A stretch of DNA of 64,000 nt from Monomorium pharaonis (taxonomy: Eukaryota; Arthropoda; Insecta; Hymenoptera; Formicidae): assembly GCF_013373865.1 (NCBI RefSeq), contig NC_050476.1, positions 7,786,501 to 7,850,500 on the forward strand, written 5' to 3'. Every line of letters begins with the position of its first letter. Position 1 is the first letter of the stretch. Below the pieces are notes generated by a model. It searched no databases, was not told the origin of the DNA, and saw nothing but the letters and a program-made list of their open reading frames with translations. A program made the translations under genes and the position numbers. Positions 13,301 through 23,640 of this stretch are shown one piece after another.

Positions 13301-16300
13301 TTTCTATGTATATTTATAATTCGCAGTATTGTCTCGTGATAATAACCACGGGTTAATAATACGGTTTTATATGTGTATTTAAAGAAAGAGTATCGTGGGC
13401 GATATGATATTTATGCGGTAAATAATCGTAAACGTTATTTTTACTCCAATACGTGCCCTGTTTGTCTGCTGACACAAAAATAATGATTGAATTTCAGTTA
13501 AATGGTACCGAAGAATAAGCAAGTGAAACGGAGTCATGCACGATTAGCAGATTAAAATATGATGGTACACTCGGGCACTGTTACACGGTCAGAGCAAACT
13601 TATTAGCCACTGTGACCTAAGTCCCGCAAGAAGATATATCCGTTGCCTGACTCATCAATTCGTGATACCTCATTTACCCATGAGGGATAATCCCTCCTCA
13701 GCCTCCATTGATGTCACGGGAAAACAAATATCTATATATTTATATATAATTTATCATGTTGTATATTATATGTATATTTGCCAAGATATTTGCTGATTTG
13801 TTGCCTAAATTCTTTTTCCTCTGTAAAAATAAATAAATTTAAACACATTGTTGGCTTAGTATATATTATAGATAGTATATATTATAATATTATATTATAG
13901 AATAAACTTTCTCCTAAGAAGATAATTTTTAAGTTGTAATTAAAATCTACAAACTATTTATTATAATTACTTATTTATTGTTTATTTATAATGCTTTTTG
14001 AAAAATATCAAGATCAATGTTTCTTTATAACAATAGATCCAGAATTCTTCACAAATTTCGAATATCAAATATGCGATCAGATTGACAACTGAAACATTTG
14101 AAAGAAAATTTTTTATTCCTACTAGCTTTACCATGCAAAATGATTATGTTGTCGATGTAGGTTTAAATATTCGACATCATATTAGAAACAAAGTTGCATG
14201 TCAAAATGTTTACGAAATTGTCATAACTGCATTTTAGATAAATTCTATAAATTGCAAGAGAAGGAAAGCGAGAAAATTATTGTCACACGGTTTTTATACG
14301 TTTTACGATGTTGGTTCCTGAGAGAATTCCGTGTGCAACTAAAAATGGCTCGTTTCATCGCATTTCATCTTATCTGAACTACGGAACTTCGCCGTGTGTC
14401 GAGAAAGGATTAATTATAACTACATGGCGTAATTAAGGGGCTAAGCGTGAGAACCGAACCAACAAAGAATACACATATGTACGCTTCACAAAACACACAT
14501 ACGTATACTCCAGTGTTTTTACGTGAGAATTAGCTCCGAGATGTGCATTGTCCGAAGCTGAGAAAGGAATCAGCCACGTTTTGACATGTTTATACCTTCA
14601 TCAGAAGCGATTTTCTAGTCATACCACAAATAAATCGGTTTTTACTACTTTGTTTCGTGATGCTTTGCAAAGAAAACGATGTCACTCGCATGTATTTGAC
14701 CATAATTTTGGATTGTTTTTGATTGTATTATTTATTCGTTCACGCTTTAATTAATTTTATTATGACACATTTTTATAGATAATATGCATTGTTTTTATGG
14801 ATATTCAATCGGCATCATTTTCTAAATGGTTAATTATAGTTTCGTTTGCGTTATTTTACTCATGTTTAATTTCATAAATATTGGTAATTTGGCACGACTG
14901 AAGAAAACTATGTATAGCCGAAACGTTTCGAAATTTGTTTAACAATTTTAACACAGTTGTTTTTAATAGCATTTATAATGATATATTTTTGATTTAATAA
15001 ATTATATTGTGAAAATTGGTATTAGCTCAACATATTGACCTGTTTATCTTATTATTATATATATATATAATTTTTAATTGGGACGATTTTAAAATATCAA
15101 GTTTAACATAATACTTCTCCAGCCCGCAAGGTTTATTTTATTGAAGGTTTTCATATTTGAATTTGAATCGGCCGCAATGACGACACCTAGACGACAGTCG
15201 CCGACAAGGATCGCAGACAGAATTCAGAGATTAATTTTCTGTGGATGGTAAGAAGAGGGAGTTCGAGCGATAAGTTTTCCCTCATAACGACTGCATTCAT
15301 GGCATGGCGTTCTCGTCGTTAGTCGAATCTACAGCGGAATTCTTTGCGGATTGCATTTCTGACGTGGAGCCAACCCGAACAAGGAAAACATTATGCGCAT
15401 GTCGATGGTAAAAAAAATCGCAACCGATTGTACGAAAAATATTAAATATGAGTGCAAAACACAATACAAAAAAAATTGATGCAATAAATATGAAAAAGAA
15501 AAACAACACACACAGCAAAGAAAAATTTATTATATTTCCATATTTATATTATTTTCTGTTTTTAATTTAGAAACATAAAATCAAGTCTTGCAGTTTTGAT
15601 ACATAAAATATTAATAATAATTTACAAATATTTTTCTAAAAATAATAATTGACAAAATATTTGTACTATAAAAAATATGAAGTTTTATACAACACTTAAA
15701 CTATACTGAATTATTTTAAATGTTTGGACATAAAAGCATGTTGCATGACAACAATCCAATCATTATAACAATTGTTTCTTGCACAAGGTAATTTCAACAG
15801 AGAAACATCAGTAATGTTGTTTCTTCTTCATTGAAATGATCAATATAAAAAATAATTTTATAATAAATATAAGTAAAGTAATGTTGTCGCGTGTGCAAAG
15901 AACTGGATTAACATCTTCAAATGATCAGTCACACCTCAAAGAGAATCACATTAATTGAGAAAATACGTGCAGCACGGGGCTTTGTGCGGCCTAAGCACAG
16001 TTGCGCAACGATTTTACTTTTAACCAGTCGATCGCGGCCCATTTACTATTCCAACAGCATGCAATTGCATAACGATTGCGCTGCTACGTAATAGTAATGT
16101 AGTTGAGCAACAATCGAGGTAGAAGGCATTGTCAGCGGTGAATGATAAGAGAGCAGCTTTTACGGCAGCCGCGCCTGTTTACACCTCGTGTAAAAATTCA
16201 AGGAATGTTTTAGAGCACGTGCATTATGGTACACAAATATCAGTGAGATAATTGTCACATTATTTTTGCGTAGACAAATTAATTGTTATTTTGCTTATCT

Positions 16301-17971
16301 TGTCTCTTGCATTATCAAAACCAACATGCATAATAAATTCTTATCGAATATTGAAGCGCCGAAGCGATGCAAACGTTGCATCATAAAGCTTTCAAAGTTA
16401 CATTTGTATAGATAATATGTAGATATCACTTCATTTATCGATTCCTTTGTAGATATCACAATACTTACTTTTAATTCTGTTTTAATTATGTGGAAAAATA
16501 TCAAAATATCATCAAAAAATAATTCTTTATTTTTATGAACTTTTTAATATTGCCGTTTACATATGCATATAAAGATGGCAAAATTTAAATAATATCATTA
16601 CAATTTCTACCAAACGTGCATCTAATGTATATACTTTAAAATGCATACTACATGTAAAATGTAAAAGTAAATCTTTAAAAATACATGAGTACTATTTATA
16701 ATATTATCTCATCTTGCTCGTCATTCTAATTTAATTGACAGTGCGTAAAATATTTCTCGTGTGAATGTCATGTGCGTAATTCTGTATTAATTTCATGCTC
16801 GCGAAGCTATGAAACAGTTTTAGCTCGATTAAACAGTCTAACGATATCTCAAGAATCTCCGATGCATGAAATGTATCTGTTAACAGACTGCAAGCGCTCT
16901 CTTCCATGCAGTTATTATATAATTAGCAAACTTACTTTTAATTGCTGTTTTAAGTATGTGGAAAAAGATCATCGAAAAATATAGAAATCGATTAGCAAAT
17001 TAAATTTCGTTTTATCATAGTATATAATCATATGATTTAATAATTATTTTATTTTAACAAATAATCAATTTAAATAAATATACGTAATACTCGTAATTGA
17101 TTAATAAATTATATCTAGCGTATTTGAAAGTATAAAATTAGGTATAACCGAGATTAGATTGCTGCGCCAATATTTTCGTGTTTTTATTACAATCGTGCGC
17201 ATATTGAATGAACCAGATGCTACTTATTCACTGCGGTAGTTCCCCCGCTGTTTTTACGAAGGACCAACGGCATGGTTTCTGGATAAGAAAAGAATGGCAC
17301 GTGCCAACGCGGCGACATGGCGCGCTTCGGGTGGCCGCTCGAACACGTGCTCCAGGATTTATTCTGGAGTAATCTTTCCGCGTATATGCATTTTATTATA
17401 TGTATCTGACGTAAGAGAGCAAATGCAATGCATACATAGATATAAGATAACTTTTATGATACAAATATTATAAAATTATACACACACACATACATAAATT
17501 TAATTACTTTGTTATCAAAATGATATATTTCCATAACAAAATAAATTTTTAGGATTAAAGGGATGCTAAAGCTGTCCTTTATCGATTATTTTGCTTATTT
17601 TCAATTCATTAATCTTTTAATTGTATTTACAAAATTAAAAACCTTTTTTTACAATTAAAGTACAGACGGTAACATAATATGTACGTACGTAAGAATTTTA
17701 TACAAAAAACGAAAAAAAAAATTTAATATAATTTACAAATTAAAATTTTTTTTCGTTTTTTAAATATATTTTTTATATATAATTATATATTTATATATAT
17801 ATATCTTACGTACATATTATGTTACCGTCTGTACTTTAATTGTGGAAAAGAATTTTTAATTCTGTAAATACAATTAAAAGATTAGTGAATTGAAAATAAT
17901 AAAAAATAATCGGTAAAACAGAACAGCTTTAGGATTCCCTTAATGATAAATGCATAAAGAATGTATTATCT

Positions 17972-18024
<53 letters not shown>

Positions 18025-21000
18025 ATTTTAATTAATTTCTACGTGGAAATTTAAAATCTATTACAATAATTGGACTTTATCCGCTTCTAAATTTTCTATT
18101 TCGACACAAGATTCTTTTACAATAATACTGTTAATTAATATTAAAAATAATTAAAAGAAAATGGGATAAACAAATGAATTTAATTTCGATTATAAAGTTA
18201 AGAAATACGTTAATTTTTTGCATATTACTACGTCAAAAAAATAGTGTGACTTAAAAAATTTTGTCACATCGACAGTGAATTGACTTTCGTGGCAAATAAA
18301 GCGCAAAATTCCGGAATCGAATGACGGATAGGAAATACGAGCGAAACACGAGGTCCGAGAGTTCAATTTCGTGCAAACACTTGCTTATTCCGTTTTTGTT
18401 TTTTATCGCATTATTGTATTTCTAAAGTAACATAAAAAATTTAGATTCATAAAAATCAGTCTGCATTATATTTGTCTAATTTCGTCAATTAAACATGCTA
18501 ATAATGCATACTCCTTTATTCATTTACAAAACTCTCTATGTATCTCTATTCTAGCCTGTTTGTTCTAATATGCGAATACACTCGGATGATCATGCGTGCG
18601 CTGATGTAGATTATGCACGTTCGAGTGCGTAAGGGTTGAGAGTCACCCTATCAGGAGAGCGATTTTGTGAAAGGGTGGGTAAGTAATCCTTTGGAAAAAC
18701 ATCGACGCGCGTTGCGCATAGAAATGCCGCTTTTATTTTTTCCAATCAGTCGGATTTTAAAAATCGAAAATGAAATCAAAAGACTCGTGCATCATTCTAA
18801 TTGTACTCGTTACAATTTACGGTCATTTTAGTTTCGTATTGTAATTTGTTAATTATGGCTACGCGTAATTCGTACAATTACAGTAGAATTTTTGCATTAT
18901 TCAAGAAAATTATATAATAATGCATTGTACACATAATTACAATAAAAACAATTTTTTAGTAAAATAAAAAAAAAACATTTAAAATTTAAAATTTGAGATA
19001 AGAAATTGCGTCAGATGTAAAGAATAATAACAAAGTGTGAGTAAAACTAACAGATATAAAATAACCAACCGTGACAAATAGGTGCCTGTAAAATAATAAA
19101 CAGTAAAAATAATAGTCGTGAGCCATTTGTTCTTATCGAGAAGTGTTTCCCGCAAAACGGAATTATTCCTACCACCCCGCGAGCGCGTATAGTACTTATT
19201 TTATCGGGGCTCTAAAGTGCCAGAGTGTCCGATGATTCAGCGTCATGCTTCAGGGGGTGGTCCTTGATATACTCTTACTCATCGTCCGTACGTGGTTTCG
19301 TGACGCAGGATGTAGGAAGGGGTTGCGTCTCTCGCACACCGGTAACGCGATCAATAAGATAATTGAAGACTTTCTCGACAATGTGACCGGCGGAAGGGAG
19401 TAATTTCACTATCTCGCTCGTACTACCGCAAGGCCATTGTTTTCGAGACGACTGTCATCTTACACTTTCAAAATTTCATTATTCGAGTCGTGTAAACAAA
19501 GGGGAAAAAAATGAACGGGCATTATATCACCAAGTTTTATTACCAAGCCAGTCTTCTGTCGATGGAATGCCATTACAAAATGGAAATGCAAAAATGGAAA
19601 TCGAATAAATATATACGAAATTAATCGATAACTTGATTTATAAAAACGGTAATACGAATGCATTTTGGGTTATTATTGAAGATGCAGTTTGCAAAGTGTT
19701 CATTCATTTGTTGATTATGATGGAATTAAAATTTGTTGAATTATTTATATCAAATTTGAAGCTAAAACTTTGTTACAAACTTTAAATCAATTTCATTCAC
19801 ATGGCAAACAAATGGGGAAAATTAATATTTCAAACTTTATACATTTTTTAAGTAAAACTATTTGAAAAAAATATTGCGGAAACATTCTTCAAAAATATTT
19901 CCAATACATTAAAAAAACGTTGTATAGAATTTGTGATACTGTTGCAATACGATAAAAAATTGAGCTATCGATTCGTTCACACATCCAATACATTAAAATA
20001 ATTATTATATTCGTAATAAAATTTTTTTATAAAAAAAGGGATTAATTGTAAATGTATTTAAATTCTATGACAGATAGAAATTAGCTATTGCGTGTAAGAG
20101 TAATACCAAATAAAATAAAAAAAAATGAATATTCCATACTTGATTCCATATTGATTCATTTCCCAATATTGTATTAGACCGCAAAGGAGTTAACGAGTTA
20201 TATCGAAAGTCCAGTCGCCTTTCGAACGATCGGAGATAAAAGAAAAAAACGATCTCGGAAACGAGCCACCGCGCATTCACAGCCGATCGACCAACCGTGA
20301 AAAGCCTGTCGCGAAGAGCAAAGTGCAATCGCGCGGCAACGAGACTGATTGCACTTCCAAAAGCCGGGGCACACAGATCTGCGGTTTATTTAATTTGTCT
20401 ACATGCGGGATGAAGCGTAATCGGAACAGTAGCGACATTCACGCGGCCGATGGATAAACACGCGTGAAGGATGCTGTGATAAAAAAAAAAAACATTTCAA
20501 TCCTTAACGAATATATCTTTCCGTTAAAGATTTGATAATACAAACCGATCCTGTTTTCAATAAAGTAACTATTACATATGATGAATTCTAATTTACATAT
20601 CGTATAAATTAATTGGCAAAATTGTAAAATAAAATATATTCTACTACTTAGGTTTTCTTATTAAAAAACTATTACTCATAATTTTCGGATTATTTCTTAT
20701 ATCTATATATGGACATACATGTGAAATTTGTTAATCATTGTACGCTTTTATTATCTCAACATCGATAAGCTAATTGTTGTCCCTGTTATCAGTACCGCAT
20801 TATGTATTTGCAATCGCCAATAGCGCTGAAAGAATAATATTATTAAGCAAGCAAATAGCGCGTAGGCCGTTATCAGCGTTTGAAAAAATATTTCATTCGT
20901 ACGAGATGTATTTAGCTTAACTGCATCGTGCCCAGAGATGCGTGGGCGAGAGAAGTGATGCATCGATCAAACTTCCTCTACAAATCTCTCTGCCAGACTG

Positions 21001-22991
21001 CACTCGTCAGATGTAAACGAACTCTAAGCGATATAGCTGCCCGTAATCCTAATTAGTGATTAATTTTTATCTCAATCGTTCGACGTTGAATAATAAAATA
21101 CACCGATAGAAAAAAAATGGTTACGGTAACCGTAATATCACTATAATTTTTAGTCATTTTCGGATTCAACCATATTTTTATAGTTATTAAATATAAATTA
21201 TAATTAGTTTAAACTACATTAAAGTTCTCATAACCATAATATTGGTTTATGCAACTTATGATATGCGTTGCTGTAATCAAAATGGAGATTCTAATATAAT
21301 TAATTGCACATAAAATAATCACTATAAGCATTTACTATAAATATGTAATTATTATTACTAATATTATGTAGTAATAATTACTATAAAAATGATATTCCTT
21401 AATTTTACTTAAATTACTACTTAAATTACTGCACGGAAAGAATTTTCTCTTAAAAATTACCCTGAAAATTGTGGTAATTGTAGGACAACGTAAACCTTGA
21501 AGAATTTTACTATACTTTTGACAAATTTACTAAAATTTTAATAAAATTTGTAAATTTTACTATACTTCTAACAAATTTTACTAAACTTTGCCAAATTTTA
21601 TTAAAATTTTACTAAATTTTAGTAAATTTTATTAAAAGTATGGTAAAATTCTTCAAGGTTTACGTTGTCTCACAATTACCACGATTTTCAGGGTAATTTT
21701 TAAGAGAGAATTCTCTCCGTGTACTTATCGTAAAAGCGAACTTTTAGAAAAATGGATATTTCAACATATCCGACTCCTTTAAATCGCACTTGTCGCGAAG
21801 CGTGTACAGAACACAAGTATTTTACATTTAAATGCCGATTCGGTTCTTACCTAACGCAAACAAACATTCGCGAGTGTCAACTGCGGAGGTTTCGGTCACG
21901 CCGCTCGGCAAATAGGTATGAGATAAACACGAAGAGCGACGCAATGTGCGCAACGACGGTGTGCAGCGTGCTCAATCCGCTGTGCTTTGCGTGCGGTGTG
22001 CACGTGTGTCCGGGCCGGGCCTCGATACGAGAAGTGACCAGGTCACCGGGTGTTTCTGGCGATTGCGATTATGCACCCGACCGGTTCGAAACGCTTAACA
22101 TTAATTTCCCATTCAACGGTTCTCACATACCACAACAATCAGCGAACGGAGGGCGTTACCTGTGTTTCTCGTTTGCGTGTGTTTTTTTTTTGCTCTTCGG
22201 CAGTTCCAAGATTATCCCAGTAAAAATATAATATCGACCTACGATTACAGCAAAACCGAGAAAAATCGAATATATATATTATCTATTCAAATAAAGCATT
22301 TGAATTATCGAACGATGTTGTAATTTTGTACAATTGCGTATTTCGTCCCCATATATTCTATAACAAATATCAGACGAGAATTTGTATTAATTTTATATAT
22401 ATTGCATTAAATCACTATGTTACTGTAATCGAGTTACAACGGCTCAAATGTAATTACTCTGATATGGTTAGGAAATTATCTCACGCCTGTCTCGAGATTC
22501 GTAAGGTTTTTGCCTTGGGGCGAAATAAATACGATCGAGCTTTCGAATGGACTTTTAAAGGACACTAAACGATCAGACGAGGGAGAATTTAGCTGCCCTA
22601 AGGCGGGCGAGTTTCCCGAGCGCAGCCCTCGGCCGGAGGCTGCGCGCAGGAAGCGCGAGAGGTGCCGGCTGACAGACCGGCGATAGGGCGGCGACGCGAC
22701 ACCCGGCTGACCCGGCGTGGCGCCCGGCGCGACGACGTCAGCCTCGCGGCTCCCGGCACGAGGGTAGACACGCTCCACGATGATAAAACCGGCGATCGAT
22801 AAGAAACCGCACGCGATAGCCGGCGCCACGGCACGGCCGGATCGCGGGAAAGCAAAGAAAATTCCCCAACCCCCCCACCCCTCCTCCCGACGAAGGCTGA
22901 AATATGGCAATTTTTTTTTGTAAAGGCACGCGAGACTCACCGCTCGGAATTGCTCCAACAGCTCCTGCCGGTCGTCGATCGCGGTGGCCAT
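1371..22991 (-). CDS. Fim: Plastin/fimbrin, actin-bundling protein (complete)
   Basis: Cytoplasmic actin cross-linker that bundles filaments through two actin-binding domains. Coding exons on the minus strand are 22941-22991, 3578-4008, 2034-3249 and 1371-1568. All joins keep frame at GT/AG sites (donors GTGAGT, GTGTGT, GTAAGC). The product is 631 residues, the usual plastin length. EF-hand 1 has the canonical loop DANGDGFINVTE at residues 19-30. EF-hand 2 (about 59-70) has lost key calcium ligands. Four calponin-homology domains follow at about 118-230, 261-365, 385-495 and 506-615, with family hallmarks such as HSCPDTIDER, GQDLNDGN and KPKMVMTVFACLM. The C-terminus runs about 20 residues past that last motif as an Asn/Gln-rich tail. 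The start was chosen as the ATG at 22991, which gives a proper EF-hand entering helix (ELLEQFRA) and sits in a CpG-rich region. The first intron is about 19 kb. The symbol follows the Drosophila name. Confidence 0.95.
1694..1736. repeat. (AC)n/(GC)n microsatellite in last plastin intron
   Basis: Alternating ACAC and GCGC dinucleotides (purine-pyrimidine alternation, Z-DNA-prone) between the plastin exons ending 2034 and starting 1568. Confidence 0.9.
4009..5211 (-). other. Plastin intron, proximal part
   Basis: Intron between the EF-hand exon (ending 4008) and the alternative first exon. AT-rich, with the acceptor at 4009-4010. No coding potential or clear repeat seen. Confidence 0.7.
5212..5286 (-). 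CDS. Fim: Alternative first coding exon of plastin
   Basis: Inside plastin intron 1, a minus-strand frame from the ATG at 5286 encodes 25 residues (start MEIREMERWDVV, end FRELFKF). It stops exactly at a consensus donor, GTAAGT, at 5206-5211. The phase is 0, identical to the exon at 22941-22991. Splicing to 4008 therefore gives FRELFKF followed by IDANGDGF, a well-formed entering helix for EF-hand 1. The ATG sits in a good context (GACATGG). The frame stays open upstream to a stop near 5441, but the only upstream start-like codon is a GTG at 5388, so the ATG at 5286 is preferred. Role, inferred: an alternative promoter giving a plastin isoform that differs only before the calcium loop. No transcript evidence is available here. 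Confidence 0.7.
5287..9636 (-). other. Plastin long intron, 5.3-9.6 kb
   Basis: Mostly AT-rich intron. It probably contains the promoter of the alternative exon just above 5286 and a partial foldback repeat at 6788-6982. The plus-strand open frames at 6297-6548, 7002-7256 and 7454-7900 show no recognisable domain and no splice or conservation support. Confidence 0.5.
6788..6982. repeat. Foldback MITE-like element, family B, copy 1
   Basis: Starts with TACTGAGAAAAAAAAGTTGTT and reads as a loose palindrome. Left-arm motifs (GACTAAATTTTT, AACTTGATTAAATTTCTT) return inverted near 6945-6980 as AAAGAAATTTAAC and AAGTTGAAAAATTTG. It is clearly related to 12462-12677. The right terminus (the CTCAGTGTA expected from the other copy) is missing, so this copy is degraded. 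Confidence 0.65.
9638..9934. repeat. Palindromic MITE, family A, copy 1
   Basis: About 297 bases with long terminal inverted repeats. The left end CGGAGAGAATTTTCTCTTAA matches the inverse of the right end TTAAGAGAAAATTCTCTCCG. Next inward comes AAAATTACCCT against AGGATAATTTT, and the centre is made of AAATTTTAC/GTAAAATTT units. It lies in a plastin intron. Other copies are at 21432-21723 and 47452-47753. There is no transposase, so it is non-autonomous. The ends abut TA, which suggests a TA target duplication. Confidence 0.8.
12462..12677. repeat. Foldback MITE-like element, family B, copy 2
   Basis: A complete copy bounded by TACACTGAGAAAAATAAGTT and its near-inverse ending TTTTTTTCTCAGTGTA. 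It shares the internal layout of 6788-6982: GACTAAATTTTTCAACTTAA on the left, AAGTTGAAAAATTTGGTC on the right. About 216 bases, no coding capacity. The termini resemble those of the elements at 53052-53861 and 54402-54619. Confidence 0.8.
12678..17554 (-). other. Plastin long intron, 12.7-17.6 kb
   Basis: AT-rich intron without recognisable genes. It holds a ribozyme-like hairpin motif near 14891-14930 and a weak local direct duplication (16455-16515 against 16928-16985). Confidence 0.5.
14891..14930 (+). other. Retroelement-type hairpin with hammerhead-like core
   Basis: GGCACGACTGAAGA is followed by a small stem (CTAT/ATAG) and then GCCGAAACGTTTCG. CTGANGA (14898-14904) and GAAAC (14920-14924) have the order and spacing of a hammerhead ribozyme core. 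Motifs of this form are widespread in Penelope-like and related retroelement repeats. The closing G-C pair of stem II is not intact here, so catalytic function is doubtful. Best read as a decayed retroelement fragment. Confidence 0.35.
17555..17943. repeat. Large inverted-repeat element (about 390 bases)
   Basis: The outer ends TTAAAGGGATGCTAAAGCTG and CAGCTTTAGGATTCCCTTAA are inverse matches. The arms continue for about 135 bases, including ATTTTCAATTCATTAATCTT against AGATTAGTGAATTGAAAAT, and the 19-base stretch AGTACAGACGGTAACATAA against its inverse near 17815. The loop is AT-rich. No open frame. Likely a non-autonomous foldback transposon in the plastin intron. Confidence 0.8.
17974..18022. 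repeat. (AC)n microsatellite
   Basis: About 24 uninterrupted AC units in the plastin intron, just after the large inverted-repeat element. Confidence 0.95.
18023..21431 (-). other. Plastin long intron, 18.0-21.4 kb
   Basis: Intronic DNA of mixed composition with no recognisable gene. The short minus-strand frames at 19460-19663, 20065-20328 and 20751-20963 show no domain. A possible further foldback begins near 21103 (CACCGATAGAAAAAAAATGG), but I could not find its other end. Confidence 0.45.
21432..21723. repeat. Palindromic MITE, family A, copy 2
   Basis: Left end CACGGAAAGAATTTTCTCTT, right end AAGAGAGAATTCTCTCCGTG. Inner motifs are ACCCTGAAAATTGTGGTAAT against ATTACCACGATTTTCAGGGT. About 292 bases, closely similar to 9638-9934 and 47452-47753. 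It lies in the plastin intron about 1.2 kb from the first exon. Confidence 0.8.
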
Positions 22992-23640
22992 GTTGCCCGA
23001 ATATATAATCCTTTTCCGCCTGTCCTTTCTCCGCTGCTTCTTCTCCGTCTCTCTCTCTCTCTCTCACGCCCTACGGTTCCCTCCCTCTCGCGTATCTCTC
23101 TTCCTCCGTCGAGAATCGTCCGTCCTTCTCGGCTCCCGATGACTCGCGTATACGTCGTGACACAATGCGGCGCGCAACGTGCTACGGCACTCGCGACGGT
23201 TTTTCTCACCCGATCGCGCTTTTACCGCTTTGCGCGAATGCGAACGCGCGCGACACTCGATACTCGATACCCGGAACCGACGGTCCGACCGCTCAGTTCT
23301 CCGCGAATACCTTTCTGGACACTCTACAGTTAGCCCGACAGCGTCGAACACTCGACAGACCCGACGCGATCGGAGTCGCAGGTAGGACTGCGCCGCGAGT
23401 GCGCGCGGGCGCGAACGCTCCACTCCAAACACCGCGCGCGCCAGCGGACCGATCGTTGCCGGGAACGCACGAGAGTAACCGAGAAACGCTCACCGGGCGT
23501 TCAACGTTCGGTTCGGTTCGGTTCGCGACTCATTCGACCACATTCGCTTCGCGACGGCCGATGATTTTTTGATATCACGTACGTCGTCCCTGCGACCTCG
23601 CTCGCGACCTCAAGCAATACGCTCTGTGTACGTGTACACT
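22600..23640 (-). promoter_or_regulatory. CpG-rich promoter and 5' UTR region of plastin
   Basis: A block rich in G, C and CpG in otherwise AT-rich DNA, covering the first plastin coding exon and several hundred bases upstream on the minus strand. It includes a CT/GA-rich stretch at about 23049-23065. The overlapping open frames in several phases are the usual result of high GC content and show no domain. The transcription start is not identifiable by eye; the position is inferred from the ATG at 22991. Confidence 0.55.

Noticed and set aside
21752..22231. 159-codon plus-strand open frame
   Set aside because: Raised local GC near the plastin promoter explains its length. No recognisable domain, no homologue I can name, no supporting context.
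22476..22940. Extension of the plastin first exon as a 171-codon frame
   Set aside because: This is read-through past the GTGAGT donor at 22935-22940. The spliced product restores the EF-hand, so the rest is intron.
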